This document shows, piece after piece, positions 40,372-48,571 of a stretch of DNA of 64,000 nt (position 1 is its first letter; every line of letters begins with the position of its first letter). A model generated the notes under the pieces. It saw only the letters and a program-made list of their open reading frames with translations. It ran no database searches and was not told the DNA's origin. The stretch is from an uncultured Pelagibacteraceae bacterium (GTDB lineage: Bacteria > Pseudomonadota > Alphaproteobacteria > Pelagibacterales > Pelagibacteraceae). The stretch lies in assembly GCA_902552805.1 (NCBI GenBank), contig CACDIC010000006.1, positions 22,321 to 86,320 of the forward strand, written 5' to 3'. Position numbers and translations under genes: made by a program.

Positions 40372-42594
40372 ATGAAGATAAAGAATGTAGTAGTGATAGG
40401 GTCTGGAACAATGGGCAGTGGCATAGCAGCTCATTTGTGTAATGCAAATATACCTGTAACTCTTTTAGATTTAAAAACTGAAATAAGTGAAAATGCCAGA
40501 GAAAGAATTCATAAATCTAGACCACCTTTATTAATTGATAAATCTAAAATTAAAAATATTAAAGTTGGTAATATTGAAGATGACTTCTCTGTAGTTGAAC
40601 AAGCTGATTGGGTTGTTGAGGCAGTTGTGGAGAGAATTGATATCAAACATCAAATTTATAAAAAAATTTTTAACAGCCGAAAAGATGGTGCGATTGTTTC
40701 ATCAAATACTTCTTCAATACCTATTAAAATTTTATCTCAAAATTTAAATAAAGAACAAAAAAAAGATTTTTGTATAACTCATTTTTTTAATCCTGTCAGA
40801 TATATGGGTCTTTTGGAAATTGTTAAAAATGAAGACAATGACTTAAATAAGATAAATCAATTAAAAGAATTTTGTGAACTTGAGCTTGGAAAAGGAGCCA
40901 TCGTTTGTAATGACACTCCAGGTTTTTTAGGCAACAGAGTTGGTGTTTACGCTATGCAAATTGCAATGACTGAAGCATTTAAAATGAAACTTTCTGTAGA
41001 GGAGGCAGATGCAATATTTGGGAGACCAATGGGTATTCCAAAAACAGGTGTTTTTGGGCTTTATGATTTAATTGGCATTGATCTTATGGCTGATGTTTTA
41101 AAAAGTTTTATCAAAGAGTTACCTGAAACTGATGAATTTCATGAGGTCGCAAAAGAAATTCCTTTAGTAAAAAAATTAATCGAAACTGGATATACAGGTA
41201 GAAAGGGCAAAGGTGGTTTCTATAGAATAAAGAAAACTGATAGTGGCAAAGTAATGGAAGCTATCGATCTACAAACTGGAGATTATTCTCTAAGCAAAAA
41301 AATTGACATAAAATCTGACAAAGTTGACCTTAAAGGTCTAATTAATAGGAATGATAAATATGGAGAATATGCTTGGTCAGTATTAGAAAAAATTATTAAA
41401 TATGCTTCATCATTAGTTCCTGAGATAACAAAAGAATTTAATGATATTGATGAGGCTATGAGATTAGGGTTTAACTGGGCTAAAGGACCCTTTGAAATGC
41501 TAGAGGAAATTGGTGTTAAAAACTTTTTCGAAAAAGTTGAAAATTTTAAGGGCAATAATTTTTTAGAAAATTTAAGCAAAACAAAAAATCAAAACTTTTA
41601 TGGTGAGAGGCAAAAATATACATCAATAGAAACTCTGGGTAAGGTTAAGAAAACAGCAACGAATGTTGATGGAAATAGTTCAGCATCCATTTATAGATTC
41701 AATGATTATAATATAGTTGAGTTTACTACCAAAGCTAATGCATTAGATTATGATTCAATGGATGCTTTAAAGAAAGCAACCGACAAGCCTTTGATTATAA
41801 TTAATGAAAGCATGCAATTTTCTGCAGGCGTAAATTTAACCTATACAATGGAATTCGCTAACAAAAATGATTTTAAATCAATTGAGAAATTTATTAAATA
41901 TTTCCAAGAAACATGTAAACATCTTAAGTACTCTAAACACCCAGTTATATCCGCACCATCAGGACTTACTTTAGGAGGTGGATTTGAAGTTTTAGTACAA
42001 AGTAATTTTGTTGCCTCTCATACAAATATTGTAATTGGCCTGGTAGAAACTATCGTAGGATTAATTCCAGCTGGCGGAGGTTGTAAAGAAATGTTAGCTA
42101 GATGGTTAGATACAAAAGAGGCAAAAAAAGATCCAAATTATGCACCATTAAAAGTTTTTGATATCATTGGCTATGGAAAAACAGCAACATCACCTGTTGA
42201 AGCTGAGCCATTGAAATACTTACTGCCTGAAAATAAAAAGATTATGAATAGAAATAGTTTATTAGAGGTTTCAAAAAAAATCTTGAACGAAAACAAAGAT
42301 TTTAAAGCACCTAGCGAACTTCAGTTTAACTTGCCTGGGAAAGTGGTTATTGGAGAAATGCATAAAATTTTAGAAAAACTCTATAATGATAAAATAATCT
42401 TAGATCATGGGGTAGAAGTTGCAAAAGAATTAGCCTTCGTCTTAAGTGGTGGAGACACAACTATGGATAAAGTGTTAACAGAAGATGATTTATTCAAATT
42501 AGAATTAGATGCTTTTATGAGATTAATAGAAACTAAAAATACTCAAGACAGGATTAAACACACCTTGGCTACTGGTAAACCTTTAGTCAACTAA
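40372..42594 (+). CDS. Bifunctional 3-hydroxyacyl-CoA dehydrogenase / enoyl-CoA hydratase (FadN-like)
   Basis: The 740-residue product has the dehydrogenase first and the hydratase last, the reverse of FadB/FadJ. Residues 1-185 hold the Rossmann domain with GSGTMGSGIA at 9-18. Residues 186-290 are the C-terminal dehydrogenase domain with GYTGRKGKGGFY, and a second such repeat runs about 325-400. The crotonase region (about 435-660) has the oxyanion sites ESMQFSAGVN and PSGLTLGGGFEV. The hydratase catalytic acids are not clear. It is near transporter and amine-use genes and may handle their carbon skeletons. The end overlaps the convergent PPIase gene by 12 bases. Confidence 0.88.
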   Translation: MKIKNVVVIGSGTMGSGIAAHLCNANIPVTLLDLKTEISENARERIHKSRPPLLIDKSKIKNIKVGNIEDDFSVVEQADWVVEAVVERIDIKHQIYKKIFNSRKDGAIVSSNTSSIPIKILSQNLNKEQKKDFCITHFFNPVRYMGLLEIVKNEDNDLNKINQLKEFCELELGKGAIVCNDTPGFLGNRVGVYAMQIAMTEAFKMKLSVEEADAIFGRPMGIPKTGVFGLYDLIGIDLMADVLKSFIKELPETDEFHEVAKEIPLVKKLIETGYTGRKGKGGFYRIKKTDSGKVMEAIDLQTGDYSLSKKIDIKSDKVDLKGLINRNDKYGEYAWSVLEKIIKYASSLVPEITKEFNDIDEAMRLGFNWAKGPFEMLEEIGVKNFFEKVENFKGNNFLENLSKTKNQNFYGERQKYTSIETLGKVKKTATNVDGNSSASIYRFNDYNIVEFTTKANALDYDSMDALKKATDKPLIIINESMQFSAGVNLTYTMEFANKNDFKSIEKFIKYFQETCKHLKYSKHPVISAPSGLTLGGGFEVLVQSNFVASHTNIVIGLVETIVGLIPAGGGCKEMLARWLDTKEAKKDPNYAPLKVFDIIGYGKTATSPVEAEPLKYLLPENKKIMNRNSLLEVSKKILNENKDFKAPSELQFNLPGKVVIGEMHKILEKLYNDKIILDHGVEVAKELAFVLSGGDTTMDKVLTEDDLFKLELDAFMRLIETKNTQDRIKHTLATGKPLVN

Positions 42595-43230
42595 CATTTT
42601 AATAGAATTTATAAAGTCAGGCCTTAGAACATACTCAGATTTATTTTGATATTTTATTTTTTCTAGTGCTTCTATCCCATAAATTACTTTCCCGATTGGT
42701 GTATATTCACTCTCATATAATGGCTCATCTTTGAGTGTGATGAAAAATTGACTATCTTCAGTGTTATATTTTTCTGTTCTTGCAAAACCTACACTTCCCC
42801 TTTCATAGTTAAATGGGACATCTACTTCTGAGTTTATGGTTCCTAATCCTGATTGTCCTGTTCCGATTTTTCCATAATCAATATTTCCTTTTTTACCAAA
42901 TTCTAAATCACCTGCCTGTACAAGGTTGTCTTTAATCACTCTATGAAATGCAACATCGTTGTAAGCCTTAGATCTCACCAATGTTTTAAATCTTTCAACT
43001 GAATTTGGAGAAATATTTGGATATAATTCAATTATTACATTTCCACATTCAACATTTAAAATTGCGATATTATTTGGCTTATTAAAAGAAAGTTTTTCTG
43101 GATTATAATTCTTAACAAATAAGCATTTATTCTTTATCAAAAAAAAAGAACTTAGAGAAAAAATAGCTAAAGATATTAAGAAAAAAAATATTATCTTTTC
43201 TGACCTTGAAGCTTTAATTTTTTTAATCAT
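42583..43230 (-). CDS. Cyclophilin-type peptidyl-prolyl isomerase, membrane-anchored
   Basis: The 215-residue product has a hydrophobic N-terminal segment (about 14-31) that anchors or exports it. The cyclophilin domain covers about 50-210, with VAFHRVIKDNLVQAGD and SQFFITL, the active-site pattern. Residues FHR and QFF needed for prolyl isomerisation are intact. It folds periplasmic or membrane proteins. It overlaps the upstream HExxH-protein gene by four bases (same strand) and the convergent FadN gene by 12. Compared with PpiA it carries a longer anchor and a C-terminal insertion in the last strands. Confidence 0.88.
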   Translation of the reverse strand: MIKKIKASRSEKIIFFFLISLAIFSLSSFFLIKNKCLFVKNYNPEKLSFNKPNNIAILNVECGNVIIELYPNISPNSVERFKTLVRSKAYNDVAFHRVIKDNLVQAGDLEFGKKGNIDYGKIGTGQSGLGTINSEVDVPFNYERGSVGFARTEKYNTEDSQFFITLKDEPLYESEYTPIGKVIYGIEALEKIKYQNKSEYVLRPDFINSIKMLVD

Positions 43231-43949
43231 AAATCGAAATTTTGATCAATTTTAAGCAACCCTGATTTGATAAAATCTATCTTTTTTTGAAGAATAGGAT
43301 CAATTTGTTTTGGCAAATTCCCATGCATTAAATGAGAAAAAACTTCTGCCATATCCTCAGAAGCGGTTGATTTTGAATATTCAGTAATAAAACCATTAGT
43401 TTTAGAATAAGTATCAAGACCTATTTTTTTTGTGCAAGTCGAACATTCCGCATAATTAAAGCTATTTGAATTGAAACTCGACCAAGTTTTTTCATTAAAA
43501 ATTTCCTTAAAACTATCATTGATTATATGAAAGACTTCATGATGCAATACCCTTTCAAAATATTTATTATTAAATTTAATATCAACAATAAGAGTTTTCA
43601 TAACATTATCAGGTATTCCAGCAGTATTAATTCCTGAAATTGATAAATCTTCACAAAGAATAATATATTTTAAATTTATTTTTTTTAAAAAACTTTGAGA
43701 ATATCTTTTTAAATTCTTTTCTATAATTTTATACTTTTGGTCTAAATCTTGTTTTGATGATTTAAAACAATTAATATTATTATCTACCCCAATTGTAAAA
43801 GGTTGTTTAGCGTAAAGATATCTCAGACTATTAGTAGTTTTAATATTATAAATTTCAAGATTTGGGATTTTAATCAATTGATAAATCGTATCTGCCTGCA
43901 CAGAAGAAACTAAAAATAAATATAATAAAATGAACTTAAATAATTTCAT
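43227..43949 (-). CDS. Secreted HExxH protein (putative zinc metallopeptidase)
   Basis: The 240-residue product begins with a signal peptide (KFILLYLFLVSSVQA). A zinc-peptidase-like motif HEVFH lies at 137-141. A later SEDMAEVFSHLMHG (near 205-218) could provide the third Glu ligand. Four cysteines include a CSTC pair near 168-171. I cannot name a family; it may be related to periplasmic gluzincin-type peptidases. The cyclophilin gene overlaps it downstream, so both are probably made together for envelope protein processing. Catalysis is inferred from motif only. Confidence 0.62.
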   Translation of the reverse strand: MKLFKFILLYLFLVSSVQADTIYQLIKIPNLEIYNIKTTNSLRYLYAKQPFTIGVDNNINCFKSSKQDLDQKYKIIEKNLKRYSQSFLKKINLKYIILCEDLSISGINTAGIPDNVMKTLIVDIKFNNKYFERVLHHEVFHIINDSFKEIFNEKTWSSFNSNSFNYAECSTCTKKIGLDTYSKTNGFITEYSKSTASEDMAEVFSHLMHGNLPKQIDPILQKKIDFIKSGLLKIDQNFDL

Positions 43950-43999
43950 AATAAGTATTATTGAAGATATTCCAAATTGTGAGAATGTGATAGAGTTTT

Positions 44000-44962
44000 A
44001 TGATGAAAAAAAAAAGTTCCAAGCAACCAATCCAACCAGTAAGTGGAACCAAAGTACCAAGATTTGCTGGACCCTCGACTTTTGCACGATTACCAGAATT
44101 GAGAGATGTTGAATATTGTGATGTTGCAATAGTTGGTATTCCTTTTGATGCAGGCACAAGTTATAGACCAGGAGCAAGGTTTGGTCCTCAAAGCATTAGA
44201 CAAGCTTCAAGACACTTAAGAACAAATTATCATCCAAGTTATGATGTAGAACCATTTAAAGTACAGCAGGTTGCTGATGCTGGAGATATTACGTGTAATC
44301 CTTTTAATATTAATGAAGCGATCAAACAAATTGAGGAAGGTGCTGTAGATTTACTAAAAAAAACCGGAGGTATAATTAGTTTAGGTGGTGACCATACAAT
44401 TGCATTTCCTTTATTAAAAGCAGTAAACAAAATTAATAAAGGCCCAGTTGCTTTAGTTCATTTTGATGCTCATTTAGATACATGGGATACTTATTTTGGG
44501 GCACCTTATACGCATGGAACTCCATTTAGACGTGCAAGAGAAGAGAATTTATTTTTAGACGATGCTTCTATGCATGTAGGTATAAGAGGACCTTTATATA
44601 GTAGAGACGATATAAAAAATGATGAAAGTTTTGGATTTAGAATAATTCATTGTGATGAATTTCAAACAGAGGGAACTGATAAAATAGCTGAAAGAATTAA
44701 AAAAAGAGTTGGAGATAATCCATTATACTTATCGATTGATATAGATGTTTTAGACCCAGCTTTTGCACCAGGAACAGGTACACCAGAAATTGCAGGAATG
44801 ACCTCAAGAGAAATGGTCAATGTAATTCGAGGCTTGTCAGGAATGAATTTAATCTCAGCAGATGTAGTTGAAGTATCCCCAGCATATGATCATGCGGAGG
44901 TAACATCTTTAGCTGCAGCAACAATTGTTTATGAACTTACTAATTTGTTTGCAAAAAAATAA
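44000..44962 (+). CDS. speB: Agmatinase/guanidinobutyrase family ureohydrolase (SpeB-like)
   Basis: The ureohydrolase, 320 residues, hydrolyses a guanidino group to urea and an amine. Binuclear manganese-site motifs are intact: GGDHT, HFDAHLDTWD and SIDIDVLDPAFAPG, all at family positions (near 132, 155 and 246). It follows the agmatinase N-terminal pattern GIPFDAGTSYRPGARFGP. Agmatine is the default substrate but guanidinobutyrate cannot be excluded. A second ATG follows the first, so the start is uncertain by one codon. The aldehyde dehydrogenase gene begins 20 bases later, consistent with a polyamine degradation pair. Confidence 0.9.
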   Translation: MMKKKSSKQPIQPVSGTKVPRFAGPSTFARLPELRDVEYCDVAIVGIPFDAGTSYRPGARFGPQSIRQASRHLRTNYHPSYDVEPFKVQQVADAGDITCNPFNINEAIKQIEEGAVDLLKKTGGIISLGGDHTIAFPLLKAVNKINKGPVALVHFDAHLDTWDTYFGAPYTHGTPFRRAREENLFLDDASMHVGIRGPLYSRDDIKNDESFGFRIIHCDEFQTEGTDKIAERIKKRVGDNPLYLSIDIDVLDPAFAPGTGTPEIAGMTSREMVNVIRGLSGMNLISADVVEVSPAYDHAEVTSLAAATIVYELTNLFAKK

Positions 44963-44982
44963 GGAAAGGTTAGGAGTGTGGT

Positions 44983-46416
44983 ATGGAAAATAAAAAAAAT
45001 TTTTACATCGATGGAAAATGGGTTGATCCGAAAAGTAAAAAAGAAATAAAAGTAATTAATCCTGCTACAGAGGAAAATTGTGCGGTTATTTCTTTAGGAG
45101 ATAAAGAAGATATTGATTATGCAGTAAGTTCAGCGAAAAAAGCTTATAGCACTTGGGCATTTTCCCCTAAAGAAGAAAGAATAAGATTATTAGAAAAATT
45201 GTACGAAAATTACAAAAAAAGATGGGCGGATATTGCTGCAGCAATTACCACAGAAATGGGAGCTCCCAAAGACTTTGCAACAAAATTACAAGCGGGTACA
45301 GGTGCAGCACATCTAAAATCATTTATTAGATATCTTAAAAAATTTGAATTTGAAAAACCTTTAGGTGAGCATGCTCCAAATCAAAGATTAATTTATGAGC
45401 CAAAAGGTGTGTGTGCTTTGATTACACCATGGAACTGGCCAATGAACCAAGTTTGTCTTAAAGTTGCACCAGCTTTAGCCTCTGGCTGTACTATGATTTT
45501 AAAACCATCTGAACTTGCTCCTTTATCTTCAATGATTCTAGCAGAATTAATTGATGAAACAAAATTTCCTGCTGGAGTATTTAATTTAGTAAATGGAGAT
45601 GGTGAAACTACTGGTAATACACTCACAAGTCATCCCGACGTCAACATGATTTCATTTACTGGCTCTACTAGAGCTGGAGCATTAATTTCACAAAATGCAG
45701 CCAAAGATTTTAAAAGAGTAAGTTTAGAATTAGGAGGAAAGGGAGCAAATATAATTTTTAAAGATGCTGATCCAGATGCTATTGAAAGGGGGGCTTTAAG
45801 ATGTTTCAGGAATTCTGGTCAGTCGTGTAATGCTCCAACCAGAATGCTTGTCGAAAAATCAATGTATAATGAAGCTGTAGAGAGATTAAAGAAATACACT
45901 GAAAATTTCGAGGTTGGTGATCCAAAGAAGGAGGGAGAGCATATTGGTCCTGTTATTTCAGAAAATCAATACAACAAAATCCAAACTTTAATTAAAAAGG
46001 GTATTGATGAAGGTGCAAAATTAGTTGCAGGAGGCGCTGGTAAACCAGAGGGATTTGAAAAAGGATACTTTGTAAAACCAACAGTTTTTGTTGATGTTAA
46101 AAATGATATGGAAGTTGCAAGAACAGAAATTTTTGGTCCGGTGTTATCAGTAATGCCTTTTGAAAATGAAGAGGAAGCAATTAAAATTGCTAATGATACT
46201 CCTTATGGATTGACTAATTATATTCAAACGCAAGACAAAGAAAAAGTTCAAAGAGTTGCAAGAAAGTTAAGATCAGGAATGGTAGACGTAAATGGAGCTG
46301 GTATTGCTGTAGATGCACCATTTGGAGGTTTTAAACATTCTGGAATTGGTAGAGAAGCTGGTGAACATGGTCTAGAGGAATTTTTAGAAGTGAAAGCTGT
46401 TGGTGGCTGGAATTAA
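44983..46416 (+). CDS. NAD(P)-dependent aldehyde dehydrogenase
   Basis: The 477-residue enzyme of the ALDH superfamily oxidises an aldehyde to an acid. The general-base Glu249 is in SLELGGKGAN and the nucleophile Cys282 in NSGQSCNAPTR. The cofactor-binding patterns PWNWPMNQV and FTGSTRAG are present. Following agmatinase and upstream of an ArgE-type enzyme, it may oxidise an aminoaldehyde such as 4-aminobutanal or 4-guanidinobutanal, inferred from neighbours. The end overlaps the convergent ArgE gene by four bases. Confidence 0.92.
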   Translation: MENKKNFYIDGKWVDPKSKKEIKVINPATEENCAVISLGDKEDIDYAVSSAKKAYSTWAFSPKEERIRLLEKLYENYKKRWADIAAAITTEMGAPKDFATKLQAGTGAAHLKSFIRYLKKFEFEKPLGEHAPNQRLIYEPKGVCALITPWNWPMNQVCLKVAPALASGCTMILKPSELAPLSSMILAELIDETKFPAGVFNLVNGDGETTGNTLTSHPDVNMISFTGSTRAGALISQNAAKDFKRVSLELGGKGANIIFKDADPDAIERGALRCFRNSGQSCNAPTRMLVEKSMYNEAVERLKKYTENFEVGDPKKEGEHIGPVISENQYNKIQTLIKKGIDEGAKLVAGGAGKPEGFEKGYFVKPTVFVDVKNDMEVARTEIFGPVLSVMPFENEEEAIKIANDTPYGLTNYIQTQDKEKVQRVARKLRSGMVDVNGAGIAVDAPFGGFKHSGIGREAGEHGLEEFLEVKAVGGWN

Positions 46417-47603
46417 TTTAAAGTAGATCTTTTTTTAAGACCATCTAAAAATTTTAAACATTTTTTAATTTCATTTAATTCAATAAATTCATCAACTTTG
46501 TGAGCTTGTTCAATCGAACCAGGACCACAGACCACAGTACTCATCCCAATTTCCTGAAACAAGCCAGCCTCAGTGCCAAAAGAAACAACCTCTCGTGAAT
46601 TGTCCCCAGTTAAACTTGAAACTAACTCACATGCCTCTGAGTTTTGAACACGATCAAAACCAGTTACTTCACCAATTATTTTTTTAGTTATCTTTGAATT
46701 TGGAAATACTTTTCTCATTTCTGGTAATAAAATTTCATTAGCATATTTATCTATTTCTTGATTTAAAAAAATTCCATCTTCTTTCACCACCGGCCTAGTC
46801 TCCCATTCGATATGACATTTATCAGCTATAACATTGTGTGCTATGCCACCATATATTCCTCCAACTTGCAAAGTTGAAAAGGGTGGATCAAATATCGAGT
46901 CTTTAGGAGCTCTTTTTTTTAAGTCCTGTCTTAATTCAATGAGTTTGTTTGCGTAACGTGAAGCAAACTCAACCGCACTAACACCTTTATGTGGCATTGA
47001 ACTATGACCTGCTAAACCCTCAAAATAAGTTGTATATTCATAACAACCTTTGTGAGCATCTATAATTTTCATTTTAGTTGGTTCTCCAATTATGCAAATG
47101 CCGTCTTGAATTTTTCTTTTTTTTAACTCCTCAATTAATATGGGCGCTCCAAGACAAGCAGTTTCTTCATCAAATGTAAATGAAAAATGGATATCTCTAT
47201 TTAATTCCACTTTTGAATAAATTGGGGCATAAGCTAAAACACACGCAATAAAACCTTTCATATCACATGCACCTCTGCCATAAAGTTTATCATCTTTGAT
47301 TGTAGCTTTAAAAGGATCTGTGCTCCAACTTTTTGAAACTGGAACAGTATCAGTGTGACCAGATAAGATAATTGGTTTTATTCCATTTGTTTTTTTTGCT
47401 TTGAATGTAGCAAAAAGATTAACTCTCTTCTTTTCCTGATCAAAAGTTTTAAATGAGGTTGCACCTAATTTGTGAAGGTATTCCTCACAATAATTAATTA
47501 AATTACTATTATCATCTCCAGAAATTGTTTTGAAACCGATTAAATCAGTCAAAATTTTGATGCAATTTTCATATAATTTTTCAATATTAATTTCTGTACT
47601 CAT
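46413..47603 (-). CDS. argE: Acetylornithine deacetylase-like M20 peptidase (ArgE-like)
   Basis: The zinc-dependent M20 family protein is 396 residues long. Metal and catalytic sites show as SGHTDTVP (near 80), YGRGACDMKGF (near 107) and FTFDEETACLG (near 145), with the dimerisation domain at about 185-300 and the C-terminal His in EQAHKVDEF. ArgE removes acetyl from N-acetylornithine, and paralogues cleave other N-acyl amino acids. It is in reverse orientation to the agmatinase/ALDH pair, so a separate role in arginine synthesis is as likely as one in catabolism. Divergent from csaA with about 29 bases between starts. Confidence 0.88.
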   Translation of the reverse strand: MSTEINIEKLYENCIKILTDLIGFKTISGDDNSNLINYCEEYLHKLGATSFKTFDQEKKRVNLFATFKAKKTNGIKPIILSGHTDTVPVSKSWSTDPFKATIKDDKLYGRGACDMKGFIACVLAYAPIYSKVELNRDIHFSFTFDEETACLGAPILIEELKKRKIQDGICIIGEPTKMKIIDAHKGCYEYTTYFEGLAGHSSMPHKGVSAVEFASRYANKLIELRQDLKKRAPKDSIFDPPFSTLQVGGIYGGIAHNVIADKCHIEWETRPVVKEDGIFLNQEIDKYANEILLPEMRKVFPNSKITKKIIGEVTGFDRVQNSEACELVSSLTGDNSREVVSFGTEAGLFQEIGMSTVVCGPGSIEQAHKVDEFIELNEIKKCLKFLDGLKKRSTLN

Positions 47604-47632
47604 GAATAATAACTAATATATATACTGGATTT

Positions 47633-47974
47633 ATGAAAGAACAAATAACATACGATATATTTAACAAAGTTGACATACGAGTTGGGACAGTAATTTCTGT
47701 AAAAAAAAATGAGAAAGCAAGAAAACCATCTTTAGTAGTTGAGGTGGATTTTGGAAAAGAGATAGGAATTAAACAATCTTCAGCACAAATTACTCATTAT
47801 TACAATGAGGATAATTTAAAAGGTAAACAAGTAATCGGAGTCTGTAATTTTCCTGAAAAAAACATTGCTGGAGTGGTGTCTCAAGTTTTAATTTTAGGCT
47901 CAATAGATAAAGAAGGCAAAGTGATTCTTGTTCATCCATCTCAACAATCGGAAAATGGTCTTCCAATAGCCTAA
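47633..47974 (+). CDS. csaA: CsaA-like tRNA-binding-domain protein
   Basis: The 113-residue protein is one tRNA-binding OB fold: FNKVDIRVGTVISVKKNEKAR is the family start and GVCNFPEKNIAGVVSQVLILG the conserved middle. The family includes CsaA, a chaperone linked to secretion in Bacillus, and the C-terminal domain of Met-tRNA synthetase. The length matches CsaA dimers. It precedes a LysE exporter gene by two bases. Physiological role is not predicted; nucleic-acid or client-protein binding is the family function. Confidence 0.88.
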   Translation: MKEQITYDIFNKVDIRVGTVISVKKNEKARKPSLVVEVDFGKEIGIKQSSAQITHYYNEDNLKGKQVIGVCNFPEKNIAGVVSQVLILGSIDKEGKVILVHPSQQSENGLPIA

Positions 47975-47976
47975 GT

Positions 47977-48567
47977 ATGCATCCTGAAATATTATCAATT
48001 TCTTTATTTTGGTTTGTGACAGCTTATACACCAGGTCCAAATAATGTAGTTGCATCTTACTCTGGATTTAATTTTGGGATAAAAAAAACAATCCCTCATA
48101 TTCTTGGTGTGACTTTAGGATTCACTTCATTAGTTTTGTTTTTATCGATAGGTTTAATTAATGTTTTTAAATTATTTCCTGTCATTCAAATAGTCATTAG
48201 ATATCTTGGGACTTTATTTTTAATATATCTGGCTTATAAGATTGCGTTTTCAACCTCTTCAAATGAAACCCAAAAAGAAAACCCTGTAAAATTTATTGAA
48301 ACCTTTTTATTTCAATATTTAAATCCTAAAGGTGTTACTGTTGCAATTATTGTTGTCTCTACATATGTTGAATTAGGAGTAAATTATATTAGTTATGCGA
48401 CTCAAATAGTTGTTCTTGCCTTTCTATTTTCTGTCACAAGTATTACTTTGTGGACGTTTGTCGGTAAATTTTTGAGGAAATTTGCGACAAATGATAAATT
48501 TATTAAGTACTTTAATTATGTTATGTCAGGACTTCTTTTATTAAGCATAATTACATTTTATATATAA
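47977..48567 (+). CDS. LysE/RhtB-family amino-acid exporter
   Basis: The 196-residue membrane protein has six helices. LysE/RhtB marks are TAYTPGPNNVVASYSGFNFG near residue 15 and FLFQYLNPKGVTVAI near 110, both intact in contrast to the altered motifs of the 19765 gene. It exports an amino acid or related compound, the substrate not being predictable. It is two bases after csaA and four before the aconitase gene, so the three are probably co-transcribed. Confidence 0.88.
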   Translation: MHPEILSISLFWFVTAYTPGPNNVVASYSGFNFGIKKTIPHILGVTLGFTSLVLFLSIGLINVFKLFPVIQIVIRYLGTLFLIYLAYKIAFSTSSNETQKENPVKFIETFLFQYLNPKGVTVAIIVVSTYVELGVNYISYATQIVVLAFLFSVTSITLWTFVGKFLRKFATNDKFIKYFNYVMSGLLLLSIITFYI

Positions 48568-48571
48568 AAAT

